Below, one piece after another: positions 16,879 through 26,037 of a DNA stretch of 64,000 bases. The stretch is from Mucilaginibacter celer (GTDB lineage: Bacteria; Bacteroidota; Bacteroidia; Sphingobacteriales; Sphingobacteriaceae): positions 1,984,001 through 2,048,000 of the forward strand of contig NZ_CP032869.1 in the NCBI RefSeq assembly GCF_003576455.2, given 5' to 3'. A program made the translations under genes and the position numbers. Position 1 is the first letter of the stretch, and every line of letters starts with the position of its first letter. The notes under the pieces are model-generated. The model was not told where the DNA came from and did not search any database. It worked only from the letters and a program-made list of their open reading frames with translations.

Positions 16879-17614
16879 TGAAAGGAAAAGGAAAATTCTT
16901 TGAGGTACCAGCGGCTTGCAGATTGACACACCTAAGCGTGATTTTCTGCCAGAGTACAGTCACCTATCCAGGTTGGGATATTATTCTTTAAAGGAAAACA
17001 GTATCGAAATTAATAGCTCATTCTATAAAATTCCTCAAGCTAAAACCATTATTCGCTGGGCTACAGAAGTAAGTGATGATTTTCGTTTCACCTTTAAACT
17101 CTGGAGAGGGATTACCCATGAAAAGAACATGTTTTTCAACCCGCAGGATGTCAGCCATTTTATGGACGCGATCCGGCTGCCAAAATCACGACAAGGGTGT
17201 TTGTTAGTTCAATTTCCACCCAGCCTGCAGGTAAACGCGTTACCCCAGTTGGAAAAATTATTGGATACGCTGAATACTGAGACATGGCCCATAGCTGTAG
17301 AGTTTCGTCATTCTTCATGGTACAAGGACAATGTATTTGAATTATTAAACCGCTATGGTGCCGCGATGGTGTTGCAGGACATGCCTAAATCGGCTACACC
17401 AATGGAGATCACAGCTAACGAATTAATATATGTCCGTTTCCATGGTCCTTCCGGTAATTATAAGGGAAGTTATACGGAAAGTTTTCTTTCCGAATATGCT
17501 TCTTATATCAGCGAATGGCAGGAGGAAGGCAAAACAATTTATGCTTACTTTAATAATACAGCAGGGGCCGCTTTAGAGAACCTGCATTTATTAAAACGCC
17601 TGCTTGCTGAATAA
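16878..17614 (+). pseudogene. DUF72 protein, frameshifted near the N-terminus
   Basis: ATG 16878 overlaps the upstream TGA and reads MKGKGKFFE, the expected DUF72 start. The body continues in another frame: GTSGLQIDTPKRDFLPEYSH from 16904, then IEINSSFYKIP. A single extra G (GAGG to GAGGG at 16902-16905) would join them to give a ~245-residue protein of normal length. As sequenced, only a TTG at 16916 could start the main frame, losing the GTSG motif. DUF72 is a TIM-barrel-like family of unknown function (YecE-like). Confidence 0.75.
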
Positions 17615-17655
17615 ATAAATAATTAAAACCTTGCAACTGGGAGCAGGCAGACGAA

Positions 17656-18821
17656 TTAAAACTCGTATGATGATTTCCGGTTGATCTCAGTCACCAGGTC
17701 TTTAATCACTTCACGTCCGCTTAACCACCGCCTTAAGCGGTTTGCCTTGCGGATCTCCTGCCTGTCTTTCAATTCATAATCTTTTTTATAATAATCCGGC
17801 ATCAGGTGTTTCATCGCGTTGTGGATCGATTCCAGGCTTCCGGTTAATAGCATGTCCGGACCGGTTTTCACCAAATCGGCCAGTGCTTCGGCCATGCTGG
17901 CCGCGTAATAGGGGCAATCCCAATCATGGTTATAAGGATGATCACCTTTTACGTTCACCTTTTGCAGCGGATGAGAAAGGTCTTCTATAATCTCGGTAAT
18001 ACCAGGGCCAAAAACGTTCGAATATTCTTCAATAAAATAATTCCACCAGCGTGGATGTTGCGGCAGATCTTTAAGCAAGGTATCACAAACTAAAACCCGC
18101 ATTGGAAAGTCGGGATTCGCCGGATCCATGATCACTAAAGAGGTGCCGAAATGCCCTTCCTGCTGCGAGTGCCTGCTATAGACTACAAAAACTGGGGTAC
18201 GCTTTCGTATTCATTTTGCATAGCGGTGGCGAGTATTTTAATATCCTGCAGCCTGTCTTCCAAAAAACCGCGCTTAAAAAGGATGTGCAGCCGGCCTTCT
18301 GATTTTGCTGTGCAACGCTTGCTATTCTCGTTAAAAACATTCCCGTTTGCCGGGCGGCTCATAAAATGGTTGCCGCTGTTGTAGCAAAGTGCCGAGCCTA
18401 TAGGGTAAGTGCTGATATCGGCCGTATCTCCTGCTTCTGTCTGCTTATTGGGATGAATAGCGCGGAACGGCACATGCATGCTTTCAATATCCATACGTCG
18501 GGCAAGATTATAGATCCGCTGCTCTGTAACCGCCAGTAAGGGGTCACCGCTGAGGGGATCAAAATACACCACCTTTGAGCGGCGGCCTAAATGACAGGTT
18601 ATGAAGCGGTTTTTTAACAAGTGCTGAATCGGATGCCTCGTGTTTAAAAAGAAATCCCGCAAAGCATTATTTGTAATGTATTCATCTATAGGCTGTTCAA
18701 ATTGGAGTAGCATACTTTCCTGGTGTCTGTTAACCCATTCACGTAAAAATGAATGCACTTCCAGATCGAAACAGAGATTAGCTGCCAAAGCTATCTCTTT
18801 TTTTAAAGTGCATAGTTCCAT
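17656..18821 (-). pseudogene. Frameshifted gene; composite resembles a CE-clan (Ulp1/YopJ-like) cysteine protease
   Basis: Two frames read as one gene. The first (18821 to 18183, 212 codons) stops after ESVPQFL; the second carries straight on as VFVVYSRHSQQEGHFGTSLV then IMDPANPDFPM down to 17656. One missing C in the C4 run (G4 on plus, 18194-18197) explains it. In the composite (~388 aa), a His in GHFGTSLVIMD (about 224), an Asp in RVLVCDTLL (about 247) and a Cys in DWDCPYYAAS (about 303) follow the order and local patterns of Ulp1/YopJ-type H-D/E-C proteases or acetyltransferases. No signal peptide. The family call is an inference from motifs only. Confidence 0.55.
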
Positions 18822-19040
18822 AAATTTACAAGGGAGGATAAAACCTGAATGATAAATATAATAAATAAAAATCAGGTTTAAGGGGGCATTGTTATGTTAT
18901 TTGGCCGTGTTTTTTACGCCTTTTTCATGTGTATTTTACGTTACTTTTGATTGAGATATATGCTTTTCATTCTTTGCTGTTTACATCGATCTGAGTTTAA
19001 TAAACAATATGCCATGTACCCGGCTACAGTTAACAACTGG

Positions 19041-20269
19041 TTAATTGGTGGTATGATTATCAACAGGTTTTGGCTTAAAAAGGCCTTTTTTGTAATCCTT
19101 AATAAACTGCCTGTAGTCTGACCTTACCTTTGCAGCATAATTTTCCGCATAATTTGTCAGCAATGGTTGCCACTCTTCTGATTTGCCAAAAGCGATCAGA
19201 TCATCGATAATGGAAGAGCCTTGCATGCCGCCGCTCCTCAAATGCGAGGAAGCGGTAAGTGTCGCCATATCGCTGATCACCTGGTACATATCCCGGTAAT
19301 TGTTTAATTGTTTAAATTTAATAGTGTCTTTAACCGGTTGCAGTTCCTGGATCACAAAAGTATCGCCGCGAAATGTTGTGGTACTCAATAAAGCCGCAGG
19401 TACCTGTTGCATCCGCTTTTGGATATTGATAATCCTTTCGGATTCATTCACCCAATCCAGCTGTTGTACCGCAGATAAGGATACACAGACGATTGCATGG
19501 ATTGCTTCATTTCCAGCATCAGGTATTTGTTTTTCGTATTGGTACTTTTTAAAAGGAACAGGTAACGCTTTACGCCGATACTGCCGGTTCCGGCCAGGCG
19601 GAAAACAGTGCTGACTACTTCGTAATTGTAAGGCCCATCATTACTGTTTTGTACCCACTCGTTGATATGTGATTTCAGTTCGCTTTTAAGCTTTTTATCC
19701 AGCTTAAAATGGCGTTCATCTTCCAGCGAAAGGATGATTTTCCGCTTTTTGCTGATGGTGCGCTTTTTCAACAGGTCTTTTTCATTGCTATGATCTGCCC
19801 TGGTCAAAAATTCCTTCACAATTCCCCTGGCTGTACGCGGTTCTATACTGATCGCTTTTGCGTTAACCAACGTATTTGCATAATCGCGGATATACAACTG
19901 AGCCATTTTTAAAGCTTTTTCAGGCTCGAAACCAAGATTGTCAAAAGCGATAAAAATACTGGCCGTCATCCGGGCCAGTTCATAGCAAACCGGGGCGAGT
20001 ACGGCTTCGTCAAAATCATTCAGGTCAAAATAAACCAGCTTGTTATCACCTTTATAACTTCCAAAATTCTCGATGTGCATGTCGCCACAGATCCAGCCCA
20101 ATGGCGAGAGAGGCAGGGGGGAAGCTTTAGCTAAATCCTCATAAAATAAATGACAGGTACCCCTGAAAAACCGGAAATGGTTTTCGGCCATACCTTAATA
20201 TTTCAGCGCTACCATTTCGGGCAGGCGGCCGCTATTAAATTCAATTAATCGTTCGGATAGTGTAGACAT
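19041..20269 (-). pseudogene. DUF2252 protein with nonsense codon and frameshift
   Basis: DUF2252 proteins (about 400 residues, kinase-like fold) are present in three pieces. ATG 20269 gives MSTLSERLIEFNSGRLPEMV then LKY and a TAA at 20195-20197 where the family has Lys. The same frame continues MAENHFRFFRGTCHLFYEDL, GDMHIENFGS and VYFDLNDFDEA until a stop at 19448. The remainder (VNESERIINIQKRMQ) lies in a different frame; an extra T near 19477 would restore VYPLSAVQQLDWVNES. The HxExxG and DxxDFDE motifs are intact, so damage looks recent. Confidence 0.82.
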
Positions 20270-20313
20270 GGGAATACCGTTCAAATGGTAAAAGCTGCAA
20301 CAAGCAGTTGGGT

Positions 20314-21039
20314 TTAATGTTTAATGATCCATGATTTTTCAATCACCCCGGCAGCATAAAAGGCTTTCCGAAACTCATCGTTATTTTTAAAAGTTAGTTG
20401 ATTGATAAGCCGGGTTTCAAAAGCTACTTTAAATTCCTTTTCTTCAAACGGCCAGGGTGTAATTTTTAATATGCCCGGTTCATCCTGAGTGAGCAGGTAG
20501 TTGCCGTTATCAGGGCCTTTACTGATCTCTACAGCCCGGCCTTCCGGCTGGTTTTCCCGCTGACAGATGAGTAGCGAAAGCGCATCACACCATTCCATCA
20601 ACCGGTAGTCCTTTTCGGCCTGTTTAATAGTGATATGCAGTTCTTTACGCCAGCCTCTCCGCAATGCTTCCTGCGCTTTCATAAATGATTGATCTTCGGC
20701 GTTGTTTTTACAAAGGCTGCCGTAAACAAAATCCAGGTGCATAGAACATAACAGGGCCACATACCTGCTTTTGCTTATGGATGCTTCAAAAGTACGCTGG
20801 CAGTGTCCCTGGTTATATGTTTTCATTTTAAAGTCGGCCGGGCCGCCCTGGTGGGTTAGCAATTCATCATCGCCGGGTTCAACCCTGGCGTCATCATGTT
20901 CGGCAATGGCCAGCAAGGTTTCCAGCCACCGTTCAGTACGTACCGAATGATGCCAGTGAGACGCCAGCTGCGCTGCCAGCATTCCGTGTGCCCTTTGCGT
21001 AATTACTTCCCATCCGTTTTTGGTATAGTTAACTATCAT
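20314..21039 (-). CDS. DUF3891 family protein
   Basis: A 241-residue soluble protein. The N-terminal NYTKNGWEVITQRAHGMLAA, then AEHDDARVEPGDDELL and the central SRYVALLCSMHLDFVYG fit DUF3891, with a conserved His pair (AHGML, EHDD) suggestive of a metal-binding helical fold. Function unknown. It lies upstream of the DUF2252 pseudogene on the same strand, which commonly sits with such accessory genes. Confidence 0.75.
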   Translation of the reverse strand: MIVNYTKNGWEVITQRAHGMLAAQLASHWHHSVRTERWLETLLAIAEHDDARVEPGDDELLTHQGGPADFKMKTYNQGHCQRTFEASISKSRYVALLCSMHLDFVYGSLCKNNAEDQSFMKAQEALRRGWRKELHITIKQAEKDYRLMEWCDALSLLICQRENQPEGRAVEISKGPDNGNYLLTQDEPGILKITPWPFEEKEFKVAFETRLINQLTFKNNDEFRKAFYAAGVIEKSWIIKH

Positions 21040-21100
21040 ATATGCTTATTGTTGCTAAACAAAAGCCGCTCACAATAGTTGTAAAAGCAAATACTTTAAT

Positions 21101-21352
21101 ATGGATAATTTCCCGGTAACCATTAGTGTGGATAAAGAGGTGCAGCGCTTTGAAGTGGGAGAATACCTGCACCATAACGGCGAAACCCGCAAGTTTAAAG
21201 TTTTTAAAGATGGGGTCTGGGTTGCCAGTTTCGAGCCCGATCCGCATGAGTACCTCAGGGTTTGCAATAACCCTGGTGACCTTAAAGATCAGGTGTTGCA
21301 TTTGTTGGCCGATGAGATCGAAAACCACCATCCGCATCAAATGAATGCTTAA
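21101..21352 (+). CDS. Hypothetical small acidic protein
   Basis: An 83-residue protein, mostly beta (FPVTISVDKEVQRFEVGEYL, then KFKVFKDGVWVASFEPDP) with a helical His-rich tail (LADEIENHHPHQ). No family recognised. It reads divergently from the DUF3891 gene across a 61-nt gap. Confidence 0.55.
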   Translation: MDNFPVTISVDKEVQRFEVGEYLHHNGETRKFKVFKDGVWVASFEPDPHEYLRVCNNPGDLKDQVLHLLADEIENHHPHQMNA

Positions 21353-21409
21353 CTAATATTCCGAAAAGTTTGATCTGCCGAAATACAAGGGTGAATACCA
21401 TACCGATTA

Positions 21410-21542
21410 ATGGGGCTGATCAAAGCGAAGGCCAAAGGCAAACGGCCGACCATTAAAAAACTCAAACCGGCCAAAGCCAAAAAACGACGATTTGTACGAG
21501 CAGTTAATGAGCAGTTTACAGGCTAAAAAAGAAGCAAAATGA
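21410..21542 (+). pseudogene. Small basic protein, possible +1 frameshift
   Basis: From ATG 21410 the frame encodes MGLIKAKAKGKRPTIKKLKP and continues to a stop at 21524-21526 (38 aa). In the +1 frame the 3' part reads NDDLYEQLMSSLQAKKEAK and stops with a TGA that overlaps the next gene's ATG as ATGA, the pattern common in this genome. Removing one A from the A6 run at 21479-21484 would fuse them into a 43-residue protein. Either the short intact version or the fused one may be real. Confidence 0.45.
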
Positions 21543-22033
21543 ACAAACCAGAAAAAGTACTGCTGAGCGGATTTATGGGTACAAACTTCATGACTGATTC
21601 CAGTTACCTGATGTCTGTACTTGTCGGCGAAAATTTTCGGGAGCCCGACCACTTGGCTACCATGATCGGGAGGCTGGCACCCGGGATGTCCAAACATGCA
21701 AAGGTAATTGCAGGTTGGGCCGCTCATTATGGCATGGGCGTAGTTTTCGCTGCCGTATATGTGGAGCTTTGGGAAAGCGGCAAAATTAAACATACTATAA
21801 GAAACGGAATTATGCTGGGAGCTATCAGCGGCTTTTTAGGTTTCCTGATCTGGAAGGCTACTTTTAAAGTTCATCCATTACCGCCCTGGGTCAACTTCGA
21901 AAAATATTACCTGCAGCGTATTCCCGCGCATATCGTATTCGCCGTTTTCGCTACCATCACTTACCGTTTGATCGGTGCTAATGAGGACGAAAACCCAGAA
22001 ATACAAGTAAGCCCTTATGGCAAATCGTTATAA
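21539..22033 (+). CDS. Hypothetical membrane protein
   Basis: A 164-residue protein with about four hydrophobic segments, including YGMGVVFAAVYVELW, IMLGAISGFLGFLIWK and HIVFAVFATITYRLIG. The N-terminal GFMGTNFMTDSSYLMS is reminiscent of YagU/DUF1440-like proteins, but identity is unsure. Its ATG overlaps the +1-frame stop of the small basic gene upstream. Confidence 0.6.
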   Translation: MNKPEKVLLSGFMGTNFMTDSSYLMSVLVGENFREPDHLATMIGRLAPGMSKHAKVIAGWAAHYGMGVVFAAVYVELWESGKIKHTIRNGIMLGAISGFLGFLIWKATFKVHPLPPWVNFEKYYLQRIPAHIVFAVFATITYRLIGANEDENPEIQVSPYGKSL

Positions 22034-22385
22034 AAATCTCAAAACAAACGCCATCACGTCCACACTAAACTACCAATTAGCAGGAAAAACTATGGTTACC
22101 ATCAGCGCAGCTACAAGAAATTCATATAAAGTTATTTATCCCGATAACACATCAGCAATAGTTAATGCCTCGCAGATAAAATCCCTTATTGAGCGTACTG
22201 AAACTATCCGGTATCAGCAACCATTATATGACGCCCCTGACAGTAACGCTGCGCAAATCGCCGCGCTTAGTGCTAAAGATAATGTTAAAATTAAGGGAAT
22301 ATATAAAGGTTATCAACTTATAAGTTTTGGAGATAAGACCGGATGGATCAAAATACCCTCATCAAAAAACACAGCGTCGAAATAA
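22017..22385 (+). CDS. SH3-like domain protein
   Basis: A 122-residue protein. Residues ~65-118 look like a bacterial SH3 fold (PLYDAPDSNAAQIAALSAKD, then GYQLISFGDKTGWIKIP). The start is uncertain: ATG 22017 overlaps the preceding gene by 17 nt, while ATG 22092 (MVTISAATRNSYKVIY) would give a 97-residue protein. The coding end overlaps the left arm of a terminator. Confidence 0.6.
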   Translation: MANRYKNLKTNAITSTLNYQLAGKTMVTISAATRNSYKVIYPDNTSAIVNASQIKSLIERTETIRYQQPLYDAPDSNAAQIAALSAKDNVKIKGIYKGYQLISFGDKTGWIKIPSSKNTASK

Positions 22386-22404
22386 ATTTGGCGCTGTGTT
22401 TTTT
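22364..22404 (+). terminator. Rho-independent terminator
   Basis: A 13-bp stem: AAAAAACACAGCG (22364-22376) with CGCTGTGTTTTTT (22392-22404). The left arm lies inside the end of the SH3-like gene. A and T runs on both sides make it potentially bidirectional. Confidence 0.88.
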
Positions 22405-22461
22405 GAGTTGATGTTTCTAAAAAGTGTGATAACTAATGTGTGCTTTTCAATGCCCGGGCGA

Positions 22462-22587
22462 TCAGTGCCGGTTGGAAAATAGCCGTGCCAACCTTTTATT
22501 GGATGTATTAAGTCCGAAGGCGTTCCTTTTGTTTTCCCAGCTTTTTGGGTTTTGGAACATGCCGTGAATAAATACGATGGTTTTCAT
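22462..22587 (-). pseudogene. Alpha/beta hydrolase N-terminal remnant
   Basis: ATG 22587 begins MKTIVFIHGMFQNPKSWEN, the standard N-terminus and HG oxyanion motif of a serine hydrolase (normally about 270 residues). After about 20 residues the homology ends and the frame stops at 22462. No catalytic Ser or His region follows. It lies 27 nt downstream of the SDR stop on the same strand. An internal deletion is the simplest explanation. Confidence 0.7.
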
Positions 22588-22613
22588 AGGATGATGTTTC
22601 GTTTGTTTGTTGT

Positions 22614-23459
22614 TTAACCGTTAACGACCTCTCCGCCGTTAACGTGAATAACCTGACCGGTAATAAAAGACGCATCCTCTGAGGCCAGAAATACGTAGGC
22701 GGGACCGAGTTCGGAAGGCTGGCCGGCACGCTTCATTGCCGTTTCACTGCCAAAGCTTTTGATCTTTTCCTCGTCAAAAGTGGCAACGATCAGCGGTGTC
22801 CATACAGGGCCGGGAGCTACTGCATTAACCCTGATCTTTTTATCGGTAAGGTTAGTAGCCAATGAGCGGGTGAAACTGGTGATAGCGCCTTTGGTAGATG
22901 AATAATCAATGAGGTTGGGCGAGGAGCGGTAGGCGGTAACCGATGTGGTATTAATGATGCAATCGCCCTCCTGCATATGTTCCAGCGCTTGGTTAGCAAA
23001 ATGGAAATAAGCGAAGATGTTGGTTCGAAAGGTATCTTCCAATTGTTTTTCATCGATTGATTTCGGATCTTTTTGAGGGAACTGCATCCCGGCATTGTTA
23101 ACCAGAATGTTCAGTTTTCCCAATTTATCAACTGTAACTCCGACTGCTTTTTTACAAAAAGCGGCTTTCTTTACATCGCCCTTCAGCAAGAGACAAGCCC
23201 GGCCTTCCGCTTCAATTAACCGTTTGGTTTCATTAGCATCTACGTCTTCGTCAATATAAACAATGGCAACATCAGCCCCTTCGCGGGCAAAATGAATACT
23301 CACCGCCCGGCCAACGCCCGAATCTCCACCGGTAATTAAAGCAACCTTGCCAGCTAACTTACCTGAGCCATGATAACTGCTTTTAATGTATTCTGGTGCC
23401 GGGTCCATTTTGGCTTCAATGCCAGGTTGCTTGTTCTGTTTTGCTGGGGTTTTTGCCAT
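22614..23459 (-). CDS. SDR-family oxidoreductase (YdaD/GsiB-like glucose/ribitol dehydrogenase group)
   Basis: A 281-residue short-chain dehydrogenase with an N-terminal extension MAKTPAKQNKQPGIEAKMDP. Cofactor motif TGGDSGVGRA (near 43-52), NNAG, catalytic Ser in NTTSVTAY and YxxxK in DYSSTKGAIT are present. Such extended SDRs use NAD(P) and appear in general-stress operons. Substrate unknown. It is followed by the zinc ADH gene upstream on the same strand. Confidence 0.9.
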   Translation of the reverse strand: MAKTPAKQNKQPGIEAKMDPAPEYIKSSYHGSGKLAGKVALITGGDSGVGRAVSIHFAREGADVAIVYIDEDVDANETKRLIEAEGRACLLLKGDVKKAAFCKKAVGVTVDKLGKLNILVNNAGMQFPQKDPKSIDEKQLEDTFRTNIFAYFHFANQALEHMQEGDCIINTTSVTAYRSSPNLIDYSSTKGAITSFTRSLATNLTDKKIRVNAVAPGPVWTPLIVATFDEEKIKSFGSETAMKRAGQPSELGPAYVFLASEDASFITGQVIHVNGGEVVNG

Positions 23460-23566
23460 TACTTGTTAGTTTTATTGTTAAGGAAGCGAGGTCGATTACA
23501 TAGTGGAAACCTTCTATTATTTTTTCCGGCACTGCTGTCGTATTTTCCATAGGTGGATGCTGATGT

Positions 23567-24775
23567 TTAGTTTTCTATTTTTACAGGTACGTTATTATCC
23601 GTTGGTTTTATCCGTTCCCAGGGTTTTAACACCACTTTCACGCAATCCTCTTCTTTTTTATCGAAGATCTCGTAACCATACGTCACTTCGCTCAGGGGAA
23701 GGGTGTGGGTAATAATATCGTCCAGTACTACTTTTTCTTCTTTTACCAATTCAATTAAATGGTCTATGTAATTCAAAACAGGCGCCTGGCCCATTTTAAG
23801 TGTTATACCTTTATCAAACAGGCGGTGTAGCGGGAAATTGTCATACGTTGAACCATAAACGCCCATAATAGATACTGTCCCCATCCGGCGAACAGCTTTA
23901 AAAGCCATATCCAGTACTTTCATGCTGCCCACCTCAAAATTGATCAGGGCTTTTGCCTTATCTATAATATTGCGTTCGGGTTCAAAGCCTACAGCATCTA
24001 CACAAACATCGGCACCACGGCCGCCGGTTATCGCGCGGATGGCTTCTACCACATCAACTTCATTAGGGTTAAGTGTTTCCACCTTATTCACGGCTTTAGC
24101 TTTTTCTAAGCGATAATTCAACGGATCAATTGCGATCACGCGGCTTGCGCCGTTGATCCAGGCTGCTTTCTGTGCCATCAATCCAACAGGGCCCGAGCCA
24201 AATATGGCCACAACCTCGCCGCCTTTTAGCTGTGCCCAATCGATTGCGGACCAGCCGGTAGGGAAAATGTCTGTCAGGAACAAAACCTGCTCATCGGTCA
24301 TATTATCCGGTACAATCCTCGGGCTGATATCCGCGTAAGGCACACGTACATATTGCGCCTGTCCGCCGGAATACCCTCCATACAGGTCGGTATATCCAAA
24401 TAGTGCAGCGCCTTTTTGACCGGCCATATCGCCGTCAGGCCCGTAATGTTTGTAATTGGAATTTTCGCAGGCTGGCGAAGCGTCATGTTGACAGAAAAAA
24501 CAATGGCCGCAGGATATTGGGAATGGTACTACCACGCGGTCGCCCTTTTTTAATTTGGTTACGCCTTTACCAACTTCTTCAACAATGCCCATAAACTCAT
24601 GCCCCATTATCATAGGTTTTGGTTGCGGTACGCCGCCGCTCAGGATATGCAGGTCGGAACCGCATATAGCAGTAGAGGTAACTTTTAAAATGACATCGTT
24701 ATCCTGTTCTAAACGAGGATCTTCAACGGTATCATAACGGATATCGCCGGGTTTGTGAAATACTGCAGCTTTCAT
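23567..24775 (-). CDS. Zinc-dependent alcohol dehydrogenase (formaldehyde-dehydrogenase-like)
   Basis: A 402-residue MDR protein. Catalytic zinc residues occur in AICGSDLHI and MGHEFMG; the structural zinc cysteines in SCGHCFFCQHDASPACENS; the Rossmann motif is GSGPVGLM. Length and architecture match the glutathione-independent formaldehyde dehydrogenase group and similar stress-linked ADHs. It lies 108 nt upstream of the SDR gene and may be cotranscribed. Confidence 0.9.
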   Translation of the reverse strand: MKAAVFHKPGDIRYDTVEDPRLEQDNDVILKVTSTAICGSDLHILSGGVPQPKPMIMGHEFMGIVEEVGKGVTKLKKGDRVVVPFPISCGHCFFCQHDASPACENSNYKHYGPDGDMAGQKGAALFGYTDLYGGYSGGQAQYVRVPYADISPRIVPDNMTDEQVLFLTDIFPTGWSAIDWAQLKGGEVVAIFGSGPVGLMAQKAAWINGASRVIAIDPLNYRLEKAKAVNKVETLNPNEVDVVEAIRAITGGRGADVCVDAVGFEPERNIIDKAKALINFEVGSMKVLDMAFKAVRRMGTVSIMGVYGSTYDNFPLHRLFDKGITLKMGQAPVLNYIDHLIELVKEEKVVLDDIITHTLPLSEVTYGYEIFDKKEEDCVKVVLKPWERIKPTDNNVPVKIEN

Positions 24776-25080
24776 AGTTGGATTTTTTTAATCTATCTAT
24801 TTAACTTAAAGTGAAAATATTTGTTTTTTTAATTTATAATATAAATAAAATGAAGCCCGGTAGCCTTGCACTTACAGGTAGTAATTAATTGTGATGTGTG
24901 GATCTCGAGGGTTAGCCGATAAATTTACGGCACAAAAATTTTCATCAACTTAAAAAATATGATAATATTTTAATTTTAAGTTGAAACATTTGGTGCTTCC
25001 CATAGTTGTATTAGTAAACGATCCTTCTCTATCAAGCTCTTGCCCAATCATTTCATTTAACATCTACTAAAATTACATTT
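24776..25080. other. Divergent promoter region, ADH / manganese catalase
   Basis: A 305-nt AT-rich region between divergent starts. It must hold promoters for both, probably stress-controlled, but no exact consensus or dyad stands out. Confidence 0.5.
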
Positions 25081-26037
25081 ATGTTTCACCACGTTAAATC
25101 ACTACAATTTAATGCCAGGGTTTCGCGCCCTGACCCCCGCTTTGCTAACCTTTTACTGGAGCAATTTGGCGGCGAAAACGGCGAACTTGCTGCCGCCATG
25201 CAATATTTTACACAAGCATTTGGCGCCAAGGTTCCGTATCCCGACAAGTACGATATGCTGATGGATATCGCCACCGAAGAATTCAGTCACCTGGAAATTG
25301 TTGGCGCTACTATCCAAATGCTGCTGAAAGGCGTTAACGGCGAGTTGAAAAACGCTGCCGATAGTTCGGAGATTATGCAGGTAATGAATGGCAAAGCTGC
25401 TAAAGAAAACATCATCCACGAGGCATTAACTGCTAACCCGCAGTTTGTAATGATTACCGGCGGTGGTGTAACTCCGCGCAACAGCCAGGGCATCCCATGG
25501 TGCGCATCGTACATCCACTCCAATGGAGATCTTACTGTCGATCTGCGCAGTAACCTCGCGTCCGAATCAAGGGCCAAACTGGTTTACGAACACCTGATGA
25601 AATTTACTGACGATCCTTATATTCACGAAACGCTGTCGTTTTTAATGACCCGCGAAGTAGCGCATTATAAAATGTTTGAAGCCGCGCTGAATAGCATCCC
25701 TGATAACTTCCCGCCGGGTGTGCTTGCTGCCGATCCTCGCTATACTCAGCAAGTTTACAATCTTTCCGACGGTGCTGTACGCGGCCCGTGGAACGAAGGT
25801 GAAATGCCGGGAATAGGCAAGGAATGGGTTTTTGTTGAACAACCTTTACAGCAGGTGCAGGAAACGGAAGGCCAAACTAACCTGCCCCAGGATTTCAGCA
25901 GGGATTTAAAAGCCTCTGAAAAACTAAACCAGGAAATGAGCGCGGTGAAAAGCGCAGAAGTGAAAAATGCCGAGCCAAAAGGTGTTGCACAGTGGAGCAC
26001 TTATGAGGCTGTTAGCACACCAACGGTATTAAAATGA
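25081..26037 (+). CDS. Manganese catalase
   Basis: A 318-residue di-manganese catalase (PF05067) disproportionating hydrogen peroxide. Ligands fall in GGENGELAAAMQYFTQ (E35), ATEEFSHLEIVG (E66, H70) and TREVAHYKMFEAAL, with substrate-channel residues in GVTPRNSQGIPW. The C-terminal ~60 residues are a hydrophilic tail. The stop overlaps the next start by ATGA. Confidence 0.95.
   Translation: MFHHVKSLQFNARVSRPDPRFANLLLEQFGGENGELAAAMQYFTQAFGAKVPYPDKYDMLMDIATEEFSHLEIVGATIQMLLKGVNGELKNAADSSEIMQVMNGKAAKENIIHEALTANPQFVMITGGGVTPRNSQGIPWCASYIHSNGDLTVDLRSNLASESRAKLVYEHLMKFTDDPYIHETLSFLMTREVAHYKMFEAALNSIPDNFPPGVLAADPRYTQQVYNLSDGAVRGPWNEGEMPGIGKEWVFVEQPLQQVQETEGQTNLPQDFSRDLKASEKLNQEMSAVKSAEVKNAEPKGVAQWSTYEAVSTPTVLK

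Noticed and set aside
19020..21040. DUF3891 and DUF2252 region as an abortive-infection defence system
   Set aside because: No toxin, nuclease or NTPase is present and these families are accessory stress genes; no defence hallmark is visible.
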